Source: Snodgrassella alvi
GTDB taxonomy: Bacteria > Pseudomonadota > Gammaproteobacteria > Burkholderiales > Neisseriaceae
Direction of reading: 5' to 3'
Length of the DNA stretch: 64,000 bases
Assembly: GCF_002777825.1 (NCBI RefSeq)
Contig: NZ_MEIR01000077.1
Span: 21,455-85,454, forward strand
Positions 10,308 to 19,895 of this stretch are shown in pieces. The notes below the pieces were generated by a model. The model was not told where the DNA came from. It worked only from the letters and a program-made list of their open reading frames with translations, and did not search any database. The position numbers were made by a program, and so were the translations under genes. The stretch's first letter is position 1, and the number at the start of each line of letters is the position of its first letter.

Positions 10308-11174
10308 GTGAAGATATACCTGAAAACCTTGCTTGTAAGTCTGTGCATTCTCACTCTGGTTGCCTGTAGTGGTGAAAAAACCACCCAATCTGCTACTTCA
10401 TCGGAACAGGTAAAAAAAGAAATTATTATCGGCACTACTGTAGGCGACTTTGCCGATATGGTGCGTGATCAGGTGAAGCCCGAACTGGAAAAACAGGGCT
10501 ATAAGGTACAGCTATTGGAATTTACCGATTATGTTCGTCCCAATCTGGCGCTGGCAGATAAATCTATTGACATCAACATTTTTCAGCACAAACCATATCT
10601 GGATGATTTTGCTCAGTCGCGCCATCTGGCAATCATACCGGCTTTTCAGGTTCCTACCGGCCCTCTGGGAATATATACCGGCAAGCTGCATGAATTAAGT
10701 GCAGTAAAAAGTGGTTCCAGCGTCTCCGTACCCAATGACCCCTCCAATCTGGCACGTGCTCTGGTTATGCTGGACAGGCTGGGCTGGATTACTCTAAAAG
10801 CCAACATTAACCCCCTTAAAGCCTCACTGTCCGATATTGCCAGCAATCATAAAAACATCAAACTGGTACCGCTGGAAGCCGCCCAATTACCACGCTCCCG
10901 TCACGATGTAGATTTTGCAGTGATAAATGGCAATTTTGCCACTAGTTCAGGCTTGAAATTTACATCAGCCCTGTTCCTTGAACCCGGCTATACCTATGTT
11001 AACTGGGCCGCAATTCGTGCTGCCGACAAAGACAGACAGTGGGTAAAAGACATAACAGCCGCATATAATTCTGCTACATTCAAAGAGTATGCGTTCAAAC
11101 GTTTTGCCGGTTACAAATATCCTGAATCATGGGGTATACACGGCGACAAAACCGCATCAATACCCGTACAATAA
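10308..11174 (+). CDS. MetQ/NlpA-type substrate-binding lipoprotein
   Basis: Periplasmic lipoprotein that binds D/L-methionine for the MetNI transporter, judging from family resemblance. A signal peptide ends in the lipobox LVAC; the mature protein has the NlpA features IIIGTTVGDFADMV near the start, DINIFQHKPYLDDF and SVPNDPSNLARALVML. I prefer the GTG at 10308, preceded 6 nt upstream by AAGGAA, over the ATG at 10293, which lacks a ribosome site. No metN or metI lies beside it, so either the transporter genes are elsewhere or this is an orphan receptor; other lipophilic amino acids are possible ligands. Confidence 0.9.
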   Translation: MKIYLKTLLVSLCILTLVACSGEKTTQSATSSEQVKKEIIIGTTVGDFADMVRDQVKPELEKQGYKVQLLEFTDYVRPNLALADKSIDINIFQHKPYLDDFAQSRHLAIIPAFQVPTGPLGIYTGKLHELSAVKSGSSVSVPNDPSNLARALVMLDRLGWITLKANINPLKASLSDIASNHKNIKLVPLEAAQLPRSRHDVDFAVINGNFATSSGLKFTSALFLEPGYTYVNWAAIRAADKDRQWVKDITAAYNSATFKEYAFKRFAGYKYPESWGIHGDKTASIPVQ

Positions 11175-11255
11175 TTACCCGAGTCAGTTCTGAATAGGTA
11201 TTTTGTTACAGGCATCAATAACAGAATGCTTTTACTATCCATAATGTAAACAAAC

Positions 11256-11591
11256 ATGAAGCCAAACAATTTTATTCCAAGCGATGAACTGCCATTAGAA
11301 CAGAAAATCAATCTGGAAACTGCGCGTATCAACTGGCATGAACTCCAACCTCATTTTGCTCGTGGCAGCTGTATTTATGTTGCACCAGAACTGGACTTAG
11401 TTGATATTGCACACATGATAGCCGCAGACGACAGCACAACCATTGCACTTTTGATACATGAAGGTAAAATTAGCAAAGTCAGCGATATCATGGCACAGCA
11501 GTATTTTGATTGTAACCAGCCAATGTGGGCTGTTGTGGTAAGGCCATATGTGCTGATCCAGCCAGACAATACTATTGTCGAAAGCAAGTAA
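11256..11591 (+). CDS. DUF2288 family protein
   Basis: A 111-residue soluble protein matching the DUF2288 pattern: an early LNWHELQPHF-like segment (here INWHELQPHFARG), an aspartate-rich LVDIAHMIAADD and a WAVVVRPYVLIQ C-terminus. Function is unknown. No operon partner is obvious; the next gene starts 43 nt downstream. Confidence 0.85.
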   Translation: MKPNNFIPSDELPLEQKINLETARINWHELQPHFARGSCIYVAPELDLVDIAHMIAADDSTTIALLIHEGKISKVSDIMAQQYFDCNQPMWAVVVRPYVLIQPDNTIVESK

Positions 11592-11634
11592 GCCAAAACA
11601 TTAAAACTAATATTTATAATAGAAAGAGAACGTC

Positions 11635-12027
11635 ATGCAACGTCACAATCGGGGTTTTACGCTCATTGACTTGATGATTACCATCACTATTATTGGCATA
11701 TTAGCCGCAATTGCCTATCCGTCCTACAATAACTATGTGATTAAAGCTCGCGAACAAAATGCCCGTGCTGATTTGGTGCGAAACGTCAACAAGCTGGAAC
11801 GGTATTACGCTCACAATAAAACTTTCAGTGGTTATGCGGATACGCTCGAACAAGGTAAAAGCGCAACATATTTTACTTTTGCAGGCACCTATAAGCCTGA
11901 TAGCTATCGTCTGGTGGCTACACCAACAGCTGCAAATAGTGGTGCCACCAGAGTGGTTATCTATGACAGTTTAAAGGGTATGTTATTATGTGAGGATTCT
12001 TCCGCAGCAAGCTGTGATCCTTATTAA
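11635..12027 (+). CDS. Type IV pilin-like protein (minor pilin/ComP-like) with Asp at position 5
   Basis: A class III signal (RHNRG before FTLIDLMI) is cut by prepilin peptidase, leaving a hydrophobic helix for assembly into a type IV pilus or pseudopilus. The mature protein of about 123 residues has two cysteines near the C-terminus (LLCEDSSAASCDPY), as for the disulfide loop of neisserial pilins. Mature residue 5 is Asp, whereas nearly all pilins have Glu there for subunit docking. A ribosome site (AGAAAGAGAAC) precedes the ATG. Similar in size to PilE-like minor pilins and to the DNA receptor ComP, but I cannot choose between them. Confidence 0.85.
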   Translation: MQRHNRGFTLIDLMITITIIGILAAIAYPSYNNYVIKAREQNARADLVRNVNKLERYYAHNKTFSGYADTLEQGKSATYFTFAGTYKPDSYRLVATPTAANSGATRVVIYDSLKGMLLCEDSSAASCDPY

Positions 12028-12225
12028 ATCCGCGTTCATGCATTTCAGGTTACAGCATATATTACTGAAAACCATATAGTTTTCAGCGTATATTTACTTT
12101 AATAACTTTTCCTTTATTTTTTAAGTTATAAAAATAGTTGAAAAATTACGAAAATATTCAATATTTAACCTTGTAATCTCAAGCGAGTAATTAAATTCTT
12201 GACAAGAAAAATAAAGAGCAAATAT

Positions 12226-12654
12226 ATGGAAAAGCTGAAATCACTCCTGCTAATATCAATCACTCTAACACTGGCCAATTCAGCACTGGCGGCCGGCCAT
12301 CGAAATATTGCTGACAATGATGGGCTTGATGATGCTGATAGAATCATCATTCAGATGTACAACCGGCAACAGCAGATTGAAAGAGAAATCGACAAATTAT
12401 CTGCATCATTTTTTCAGGATGATAATCAGGTTAAGCTGTTTAAAAACTGTAAACAGCCAGAATGCCACCAATACAGTGAAACTTCAGCTTTCAGCCTCAA
12501 CCCGAATCAAAATTTTACTTATCAGAATCAGATTAGCAGAGATGGTCTAACCAAATCTGTTACTCGAAGGGGCAAATTTAACCATCGCAAAAGCAAACAG
12601 ACACTGATTCTGAATAATGCTGATGGCCAGCCAGATGTGTATCTGCATCAGTAA
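12226..12654 (+). CDS. Hypothetical secreted protein with coiled N-terminal part
   Basis: A signal peptide (KSLLLISITLTLANSALA) is followed by about 120 residues that start with a polar Asp-rich stretch and a short amphipathic helix (RQQQIEREIDKL), then two close cysteines (NCKQPEC) and a basic C-terminal part. Not recognised. The ATG at 12226 has AAAGAG seven bases upstream, so the TTG at 12199 is not used. It follows the pilin-like gene on the same strand after 198 AT-rich bases, so a link to pili is possible but unsupported. Confidence 0.7.
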   Translation: MEKLKSLLLISITLTLANSALAAGHRNIADNDGLDDADRIIIQMYNRQQQIEREIDKLSASFFQDDNQVKLFKNCKQPECHQYSETSAFSLNPNQNFTYQNQISRDGLTKSVTRRGKFNHRKSKQTLILNNADGQPDVYLHQ

Positions 12655-12703
12655 ATTCTCAGAATCTCAGAATAACATTTATCCAGAAAATAGCAGATTA
12701 CAC

Positions 12704-12738
12704 AAAAAGGCAATGAAAAAATCATTGCCTTTTTATTT
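12704..12738. terminator. Bidirectional intrinsic terminator
   Basis: A perfect 13-bp stem (AAAAAGGCAATGA at 12704-12716, TCATTGCCTTTTT at 12722-12734) with a 5-nt loop lies between two convergent genes. The A and T tracts let it work on both strands. Confidence 0.92.
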
Positions 12739-12758
12739 AATTACTTATCAGGTAAATT

Positions 12759-13577
12759 TTATTTATGCTTGGATTTAGATGAATTCACTACAGAACGTTC
12801 AATTATTTGATCCAATTTATAAACATAGTGGCTGGCAGTAGCATCATCTGCCGCACCGGCCGGTTTTACCTCATAGACATTCAAGCGTAATACCTGATTT
12901 TCTGCCGGATTAAACTGCCAGCCGTCAATCGTGCCGGCAAAATTACGCCATACACCGGTTTTAACCTTCACACCCTGATCATTATAGAAAATTTCACGAA
13001 CTTTCAGGCATTGAGCTGCGCCATTGTCCGTCTGACAAGTTTGTGTCTGCGGGCTTATTTCCCAGAACACTACCGTAGGCTGGCCATACTGGGAAGTGGC
13101 TGTAGGCACACCACGCCAGAGCAGATGTTCGCCACGCCGATTTTCAATCCATAACTGCGGCTGAGCATTCTGGGCATTTTCAGTGTTAAGCAATCCAGCA
13201 TGCAGTTTCTGCCCATTCATAAAAGCAATAATCGCTGCATCCTGTGCCATCACATCAGGTGCACAGGCCATCATGGTACTCATTGGTGCCTGAATTTGCA
13301 TATCCTGTCCGCTTAGCTGGTAAATAGAACCAATAGAATTACACCCACCGGAAACATTTAGCCGCTGACCAGCAAAACTCAATTTCAAGGCTGAATTCGT
13401 CTTGAAATTAGCCAATGGCCGGCCATGTCGATCAGTAGCTTCTACTAGCTGCCATTCATAAGCGCCTAACTGCTGCACACTAGCAGCACGCATATTAACT
13501 TTATGGTCAGATGTATGTGCACAGGCAGTAAGACTGCCGGCAATCAGGGCAGTTACTACCATTTTTTTGATAGTCAT
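12759..13577 (-). CDS. META and DUF4377 domain lipoprotein
   Basis: An outer-membrane-type lipoprotein: the signal peptide ends at the lipobox LTAC. Residues about 35-140 form a META/HslJ-like domain (YEWQLVEATDRHGRPL, then SGGCNSIGSIYQL and the STMMACAPDVMAQD motif); the C-terminal part from about 170 is a DUF4377 domain with paired Cys and CLKVREIFYNDQG. Such fusions are common in proteobacteria and are thought to concern envelope stress or heat resistance, without proven biochemistry. The ATG at 13577 has AAGGA upstream and is preferred to 13613. Confidence 0.88.
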   Translation of the reverse strand: MTIKKMVVTALIAGSLTACAHTSDHKVNMRAASVQQLGAYEWQLVEATDRHGRPLANFKTNSALKLSFAGQRLNVSGGCNSIGSIYQLSGQDMQIQAPMSTMMACAPDVMAQDAAIIAFMNGQKLHAGLLNTENAQNAQPQLWIENRRGEHLLWRGVPTATSQYGQPTVVFWEISPQTQTCQTDNGAAQCLKVREIFYNDQGVKVKTGVWRNFAGTIDGWQFNPAENQVLRLNVYEVKPAGAADDATASHYVYKLDQIIERSVVNSSKSKHK

Positions 13578-13709
13578 AAGTATATCCTTGCTTAAACGAC
13601 ACAACACCTGCACATTAAAATAAATCTACGTATAAAACAACTATCATGTTTTATATCACTGCAAGATTGGCTATTATGCAACAACAGCAACAAATTCAGG
13701 AAAATCAGC

Positions 13710-14525
13710 ATGCAAATCGGTATTACTATTATCGGCGATGAAATTCTGAATGGTTCACGTCAGGATAGCCATTTTATTTTTTTCAGACAGTTACTTCAGC
13801 AGCACGGGCTATATATGGCCTGGGCACAATATTTACCTGATGATCGGGCAATAATCAGCCGGCAGTTAAAGCAATCATTTAAAGAAAAAATACCGGTTTT
13901 TGTCACCGGAGGCATAGGGGCCACACCAGACGACCATACACGCCAGGCCTGCGCCAATGCTTTAAACCTGCCATTAACACCTCATCCCGAAGCCCTAAAA
14001 GCGATTGAAGCCATTTCAGTCAAACATGGCGACACATTAGACAGCCCTGCTCATTTACAACGGGCAAAAATGGCGGATTTTCCTCAGGGTGCGGCACTGA
14101 TTCCGAATCCGTTTAACAACATCGCCGGCTTCTCAATCCAAGAGCATTATTTTTTACCCGGCTTCCCCAAAATGGCACATCCAATGGCTCAATGGGTATT
14201 AGACCAATATTACCGGCAGAGCTTTTTCCAATATAAATTGGCCACTAAAGCTGCATTGGTTGACGGCATACCCGAATCGCGAATTTCGCCACTGATGGAG
14301 CAGATTGAACAAAAATGGCCAGGTATCAAAACTTTCAGTCTGCCTACCATCCGTGATGATTTACCAATTAATGAACAAATACATCAATACCGGCTTGAAT
14401 TTGGTTTGAAAGCCTGGGGTAAAGACTGCGCTACTCTGCCAGAAATCTGGGAAGAGGCAGTACAGAAACTGAAACAGCTTGGAGCCACCAATATCACTCC
14501 ACTGGATAAAAGCAGTGAAGGCTGA
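13710..14525 (+). CDS. CinA-like competence/damage-inducible protein A, MoaB/Mog-fold domain
   Basis: The 271-residue protein begins with IGITIIGDEILNG and carries the molybdopterin-binding-fold signature FVTGGIGATPDDHTR near residue 70, then PGFPKMAHPMAQWVL. This is the N-terminal (COG1058) part of CinA; the C-terminal NMN deamidase domain of full-length CinA is absent, which is common in Neisseriaceae. An ADP-ribose or nucleotide pyrophosphatase role has been described for the domain in some homologues, but the function here is unproven. Confidence 0.88.
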   Translation: MQIGITIIGDEILNGSRQDSHFIFFRQLLQQHGLYMAWAQYLPDDRAIISRQLKQSFKEKIPVFVTGGIGATPDDHTRQACANALNLPLTPHPEALKAIEAISVKHGDTLDSPAHLQRAKMADFPQGAALIPNPFNNIAGFSIQEHYFLPGFPKMAHPMAQWVLDQYYRQSFFQYKLATKAALVDGIPESRISPLMEQIEQKWPGIKTFSLPTIRDDLPINEQIHQYRLEFGLKAWGKDCATLPEIWEEAVQKLKQLGATNITPLDKSSEG

Positions 14526-14829
14526 ATCCGCATCCGATATAGTGGATTAATATCAGGATAAATCCTGTAATTTATAGAAAAATTACCTATTTAAATGCTA
14601 AAAAAAAGGGTTTAAAACTATATCCATCGTGCTGACAGGCTGAAAAAACCATACTTTTACCACTTTACATGCAAAATGGTTTTGTATTTGCGTTTCATTT
14701 GTCAAGCAACTAGAATTCCAGCAACTTATAGCAATATCTGGTTTAGCGGTTATCCGGATGCCGGTGAACCAGTCGATAGTGTACTAAACCCATCAACCGT
14801 ACACCTTAGCAACAGGTATAAATTTATTC
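14526..14829. other. Intergenic, 304 bp
   Basis: AT-rich spacer before serC, containing an A-rich tract near 14600. I see no convincing gene, hairpin or consensus promoter. Confidence 0.5.
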
Positions 14830-15933
14830 ATGACAACACTGAACAAATACAATTTTTCTGCCGGTCCTGCCATACTGCCAGAGGCCGTATTACAAACAGC
14901 ACAAGCTGAAATGCTGGATTATAACGGTATCGGCAGCTCAGTCATGACCATGAGCCACCGCTCAGATGCATTTATCAGTATTCTGTATCATGCCGAGCAA
15001 GATTTGCGACAGCTACTGCATATTCCGGACAACTATAAAATACTGTTTATGCAGGGTGGAGCCAGTGCTCAATTCAATATGGTAGTCATGAATTTGGCCA
15101 ATGGCTTTAAACGGGTTGATTCAGTCGTTTCCGGCAACTGGAGCCGGATTGCCCACAGCCAAATGGGCAAGCTGTCCAATGCCGAAATACATTTAGCAGC
15201 ACATGGCGGTGATTTGTATAACTACACTGACGTACCAGCACCTGAAAACTGGGACGTTGACCCAAACTCAGCCTTTGTCCACTATTGCATTAATGAAACT
15301 GTACATGGCCTGCAATACCGCGATATTCCCAAACCTGACGGCATGCCGCCAATTGTGTGTGATATGTCGAGTGAAATTCTTTCACGACCAATTAATGTTG
15401 CTGATTTTGGCGTTATTTATGCCGGTGCCCAGAAAAATATCGGTCCGTCAGGAGCCACCATCGTTATTATTCGCGAAGATTTGCTTGAACGCTGCTCCGA
15501 TCGAATCCCCGACGTATGGAATTATCAGAGCCATATCAGCCGCCAGGGAATGTATAACACGCCCGCTACCTATCCGATTTATATTTCCGGTCTGGTATTC
15601 CGCTGGCTACAGGCTCAGGGTGGAGTGGAACAAATGCAGGCAATCAATACTATGAAAGCTGAAACCCTGTATTCTGCTATTGACAACAGTAATGGCTTCT
15701 ATACCAATAATGTGCAACAACATGCCCGTTCGCATATGAATGTCATTTTCCATACCCCGGAAAAAGAACTGGACAAAATATTTGTTCAGCAAGCTAATGC
15801 TCATGGTTTATGTGCGCTACACGGCTATAAATCAATTGGTGGCATGCGCGCCAGCATTTATAACGCTATGCCCATTCAGGGTGTAGAAGCTTTGGTAAGT
15901 TTCATGCAAGAATTTCAGCGCCGATACGGCTAA
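14830..15933 (+). CDS. serC: Phosphoserine aminotransferase
   Basis: PLP enzyme that converts 3-phosphohydroxypyruvate to phosphoserine in serine synthesis and also acts in the pyridoxine route. The protein opens with NFSAGPAILPEAVL, has the MQGGASAQFNMV segment, and the PLP lysine in YAGAQKNIGPSG near residue 200. At 367 residues it is full length. A terminator follows directly, so it is probably monocistronic. Confidence 0.98.
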   Translation: MTTLNKYNFSAGPAILPEAVLQTAQAEMLDYNGIGSSVMTMSHRSDAFISILYHAEQDLRQLLHIPDNYKILFMQGGASAQFNMVVMNLANGFKRVDSVVSGNWSRIAHSQMGKLSNAEIHLAAHGGDLYNYTDVPAPENWDVDPNSAFVHYCINETVHGLQYRDIPKPDGMPPIVCDMSSEILSRPINVADFGVIYAGAQKNIGPSGATIVIIREDLLERCSDRIPDVWNYQSHISRQGMYNTPATYPIYISGLVFRWLQAQGGVEQMQAINTMKAETLYSAIDNSNGFYTNNVQQHARSHMNVIFHTPEKELDKIFVQQANAHGLCALHGYKSIGGMRASIYNAMPIQGVEALVSFMQEFQRRYG

Positions 15934-15955
15934 TTTCCCTGATTTTTTCTTCAAT

Positions 15956-15986
15956 CGGTGTAGCAACAATATGCTACACCGGTTTT
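15956..15986 (+). terminator. serC intrinsic terminator
   Basis: A 10-bp perfect stem (CGGTGTAGCA at 15956-15965 with TGCTACACCG at 15972-15981), 6-nt loop, then GTTTT. It lies 22 nt after the serC stop. Confidence 0.85.
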
Positions 15987-16077
15987 CAGTTTTATCCTGA
16001 GTCAATCATTATTTTGCACTACAAATTATTAATTTGCACCTAATTTTTCTCTTAAAGGATGCAACTTCCGCCTTATC

Positions 16078-17475
16078 CTACTGAACAGTTTTAGGACGGT
16101 ATCGCTCCAACAGCATATTATTGAATTTATTTTCAGGGTCTAGCCGCGCTTTAAGTTTAAAAAACTGCTCTGCTTGTGGATATGCGCGCTGAAACTGTTC
16201 AGGAGTTGCATGTAACTGATAAGGTAAAAAATAACTACCGCCGTTTGCCAGTACAGCATCTATTAACTCCCGAGTCCAAATACCTACCTGCTCTTTACTG
16301 CGTTCATCGGTAGCCTGCTGATAATAAATAACAAAAGCAAATACCTCAGTTCTGGCCCATGCCAGCAACGAACCGCTATCGGGATTTGCATGCCGAATAG
16401 AAATATTGACAACATTAACCTTATGTTTCTTCAGGATAGCAATTAATTCGGGATAAAAATCATCAAACCGTTCAACCGGTATAAAATATTCTTCCAGAGC
16501 GAAACTTTTATTTTTTTCAGCAATAGGTTCCAAAAAGGACACATCATAACTGGCTTCGTAATTACGCCACATTACTGGTTGCTTTGCATAGTCTACCTCA
16601 TCATACAATTTGCGTAACTCTTTGCCAAAATGAGATGAAGCTACAATTTTTATTCTTCGTTCCTGCTTACGTGAATGTTCAAAGCGTGATCTTAACCTGT
16701 CTGAAATAGTCAGAGGTTCTTGCGTCTGTTCAAACGTTATTAAACGAACTTTCTTAAAATCAGGTGGATACATTACAGCATTGTGAAATATTGCAGCCTT
16801 ATCAGAACGAACATGTTGAGAGAAGTACTGATAATACTGTGTAATTGGCATCACTCTACTAATCCGTTTTACTTTAACATTATCAGCAAGCCGTAAAGTT
16901 ACTTCTGTGATAACGCCCAAGCCACCATAACCACCAATAGCGCCATAAAATATGTCCTGATTTTCTTGCGGACTGGCTATTACTACCGAACCATCAGCCA
17001 GCACAATTTTGAACTGCTCAACAGACAGGATAATAGGCCCTTCACCAATATAACGACCATGCACATTTACAGCCAATGAACCGCCAATACTGAAATTAGC
17101 AAAGCTTTGCATAATTTTTACTGATAAACCATAAGGATCAATTAATTCCTGTACCTGACGCCAACTTGCACCGGCCTCAATGGTTAACAGCTTCTGTTCA
17201 GGATTAAAAGCAATCACATGATTCAGCTTGCGTGTATCTATCTGGAGCGCACCCGGCATCGCCGTTTGTCCGCCCATGCTGTATTTGCCTCCAGCGATGC
17301 TGATTGAACCTGAAGTACTTTTAACCAGCTCGGCGACTTGTTGGGTAGATTCTGGCTGCACAACAGCAGCTACTTGCACTGGTGTCATCCCAGTAACATC
17401 ATTTACAATCACAGCATGTGTTTTAAACGATAGCAACAGGCAAAGACAGCAGTACAACAAATTTAATTTTTTCAT
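16078..17475 (-). CDS. Exported FAD-binding oxidoreductase (FAD_binding_4, ALO-like C-terminus)
   Basis: A secreted or periplasmic flavoprotein. Residues 1-22 form a signal peptide (LLYCCLCLLLSFKTHA). The PCMH-type FAD domain follows, with ISIAGGKYSMGGQ, an SIGGSLAVNVHGR segment and GAIGGYGGLGVITEVTLRL. The C-terminus (FFKLKARLDPENKFNN) resembles that of aldonolactone oxidases. Substrate unknown; lactones, sugars or glycolate-like acids are candidates. The ATG at 17475 directly precedes the signal peptide; the upstream ATG at 17505 would add ten residues. About 465 residues. Confidence 0.85.
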   Translation of the reverse strand: MKKLNLLYCCLCLLLSFKTHAVIVNDVTGMTPVQVAAVVQPESTQQVAELVKSTSGSISIAGGKYSMGGQTAMPGALQIDTRKLNHVIAFNPEQKLLTIEAGASWRQVQELIDPYGLSVKIMQSFANFSIGGSLAVNVHGRYIGEGPIILSVEQFKIVLADGSVVIASPQENQDIFYGAIGGYGGLGVITEVTLRLADNVKVKRISRVMPITQYYQYFSQHVRSDKAAIFHNAVMYPPDFKKVRLITFEQTQEPLTISDRLRSRFEHSRKQERRIKIVASSHFGKELRKLYDEVDYAKQPVMWRNYEASYDVSFLEPIAEKNKSFALEEYFIPVERFDDFYPELIAILKKHKVNVVNISIRHANPDSGSLLAWARTEVFAFVIYYQQATDERSKEQVGIWTRELIDAVLANGGSYFLPYQLHATPEQFQRAYPQAEQFFKLKARLDPENKFNNMLLERYRPKTVQ

Positions 17476-17620
17476 TATCAAGTAATATACTTTCGATATA
17501 GCCAAAGCCGATTAGCAATTTTACCTGTGCTAAAAAAGTAAATAAAAGATATATATTAGCTATATTTAATATAAATCAAATATTTTCATCAAATTGCAAA
17601 AAAATTGATAAATTTAGTTT

Positions 17621-17950
17621 TTATTTGATAATTTGAGTATCTATATAATCCAGACTAATATCCTGATAGTGGGCACAGTGAGTCAGATAACCCTGCGCCA
17701 GAAAATCTACACCGGCTTTTGCTGTAGCCAATATTGTATCCGCACACAGATTATCTAAAGCCTCAGTCTGACACTGTGCTTTGCACCTGCTTACTTACCT
17801 TGTGCGGTTTTTCTATCGACATAATACCCAGCAATACCAAGCCGATATCGATACGCAACTCCCAGAATATCCGCTTCCACAGCTATCAGATGACCTGCAT
17901 CAACTTGGACTTGACGCACAATGGTCACAATAGTATTTCCGTGCCAAAGT
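17621..17950 (-). pseudogene. Decayed coding stretch, minus strand, frame broken once
   Basis: Two protein-like open stretches lie on the minus strand in different frames: about 50 codons (with RQVQVDAGHLIAVEADILGV) from roughly 17950 to 17795, and about 58 codons (with DTILATAKAGVDFLAQG) ending at a TAA at 17621. Neither has a start codon in context, and joining them needs a frameshift near 17797. The parent gene is not recognised. The pattern fits a frameshifted remnant and not a live gene. Confidence 0.45.
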
Positions 17951-18742
17951 AATATAATTATCTTTAAATTAAAATCACAGCATCCAGACTTATGCTGTGA
18001 TTTTAGCCACCCATTTCTTACTACATAATTTGGGATTGCATGTAGATTGGATAGGTTTTACAGGTATAGGTGAGTTTTGCCTATATGGGTACATTATCAA
18101 TATCTGACATCCATGAGTTATGAAGCTAATTCCACTTAAATTGGATTTAGCATAGCGCACGTTACCGTAAGTCTAGGCCTGCTCAATACAGGCAACAATC
18201 ACTTCGCCATCTCATTGATACGCAGTAAACTTCAAACTACTGTTCATCACACTATTTGACATCGTGGCCAGTAAAATAGCCAAATTCAGCCATCATTATG
18301 TGTATCTGGATATTACCCATGAGTTAATCTCTGTGGCATTGGCAGCACATCATGTATATGCCAGCACTACCACCGATAGCTGGTCATACTGATGTATTTC
18401 AACTGTATATCATTGTTAAAACAGCCACCTATAGCAGAAGACTGCATGGCACCAATCATCTGACCAGTAATTCCTCAGCTTGAATGTGTGGTAATCCAAT
18501 AGATTGCTGCTAGTGTTTTCCAGCATTACAACAACAATCTCCAGCGGAACCACTAAATTCGGATACAAACCTGCCCAATTGCCAATAGCAGGAACTTTCA
18601 CCGTCCGTACTCACAGATTTGTACCTAAACAGCACAATCTGAATAAACTAACACTGGTAACCCCTCCTTAACGCTGGAATAAGCTGGCCTTAATCAGCAA
18701 TTAATACGGATGAAGCATTTTATTCTTGACCAGCAAAAGAAT
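17951..18742. other. Long region without intact genes, possibly decayed coding DNA
   Basis: No intact gene of convincing composition is present. On the plus strand there are several stop-free stretches of 30-50 codons in changing frames (for example 18242-18391 with HYVYLDITHELISVALAAHH, and one to a stop near 18670), which suggests degraded coding sequence of unknown origin. Confidence 0.35.
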
Positions 18743-19261
18743 TTATAAGCGAACTTTACGTTGCACACACTGCTTTCTGGCTGCCTCAACTGCCTGATTG
18801 AGTCTGGCTTCAGTAAGCGTGCCCAGTAATGTCTGCTGAAACCCGCATCTAGGAGCCCGTACCTGTGTAAATGGTACACCACCAATCCCATTGCCTAATT
18901 GCTTCATCCAGGCACGGCTATCCGTGCCGGTATAGCGATACAATGGATATCGTATAGGCACTCGCTGAGTAAAACGTTGTAAATTAGCATCAGTATCCAG
19001 AGCCACTCCTACCACAGCAACCGTACCTTTACCAGAACGCTGTTGCTGCTGATACCAGCGTGACAGCATGGGCATTTCTTTCCTGCAGGGCGTACACCAG
19101 GTTGCCCAGATATTGACCACAAGTATAGGCTTATCTTTTGGTAAAACTGCAGCCTTACCCTGAGGCCAGCTTTGTAATTCTGCCGCCTGTAAACGAATAC
19201 AACCTAAAAACAACACACTAAATAAAAATATTTTTTTTAAAAGCCGGGCTGACTGAGACAT
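18743..19261 (-). CDS. TlpA-like thioredoxin-fold protein, exported
   Basis: A periplasmic thiol-disulfide protein. A basic N-terminus and hydrophobic segment (KKIFLFSVLFLGCIRLQA) form the signal or anchor, followed by a thioredoxin fold with VVNIWATWCTPCRKEMP; the CTPC active site is typical of TlpA/ResA-like reductases. The cis-Pro loop is GGVPFT near residue 128. Length 172 residues. Substrates may include cytochrome c assembly proteins or other periplasmic cysteines; no partner gene lies adjacent. Confidence 0.88.
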   Translation of the reverse strand: MSQSARLLKKIFLFSVLFLGCIRLQAAELQSWPQGKAAVLPKDKPILVVNIWATWCTPCRKEMPMLSRWYQQQQRSGKGTVAVVGVALDTDANLQRFTQRVPIRYPLYRYTGTDSRAWMKQLGNGIGGVPFTQVRAPRCGFQQTLLGTLTEARLNQAVEAARKQCVQRKVRL

Positions 19262-19538
19262 ATCCTTACCTGAATATTACATTTTAATAGCATTAATTAT
19301 AGAATACTTCATATATAATTTAGTAGCACAAATAATAGGGAAGCAGTTAGCTTTCATTTCTATTCTTCTATCCTGCCGCCATCCACTAAATTATGTAACT
19401 AAAATCAGATAATCCATTTACATCTATCACAAAAATCAGCTTAACCCTTAGAATAATTAATAATACTTGTCAAAATTGAAAGTTTCGTCCACACTCCCAA
19501 TTTAGATTTTTCATTTCTTTAGAAGTCCAGGGATAATC

Positions 19539-19895
19539 ATGACAAATACCGTCATACTGTACCACAACCCGAATTGTTCCAAATCTCGCGCTGCTTTGTC
19601 CTTACTTCAGGTACGCAATGTCGACACCAAAGTTATCCCCTACCTGACCGAACCATTAACCGAAGCACAGATTCGCGTACTGAAACGGAAACTCGCGATT
19701 AGCTCAGCACGGGAAATGATGCGCAGCAAAGACGATCTCTTTAAACAACTGAATTTGCGCGAAGCCGATGAAGATACACTGATAGCAGCAATGGCAGCAC
19801 ATCCGATATTGATAGAGCGGCCAATAGCAGTAATTGGCGAACATGCCGCCATAGGGCGCCCGTTAACTAATATCGAAGCTTTACTTGAACAATAA
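19539..19895 (+). CDS. ArsC-family arsenate reductase-like protein
   Basis: A 118-residue thioredoxin-fold protein of the glutaredoxin-dependent ArsC/YfgD family. The active-site Cys is in HNPNCSKSR near residue 13, and the family segments EREMMRSKDDLF-like (here AREMMRSKDDLF) and HPILIERPI are present. Whether it reduces arsenate is uncertain, since the chromosomal YfgD-type members often lack neighbouring ars genes, as here. Its stop abuts the ATG of the next gene. Confidence 0.88.
   Translation: MTNTVILYHNPNCSKSRAALSLLQVRNVDTKVIPYLTEPLTEAQIRVLKRKLAISSAREMMRSKDDLFKQLNLREADEDTLIAAMAAHPILIERPIAVIGEHAAIGRPLTNIEALLEQ

Noticed and set aside
12199..12227. TTGACA followed 17 nt later by ATATAT
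   Set aside because: The would-be -10 box overlaps the ATG at 12226, so it cannot be the promoter of this gene in a usual layout.
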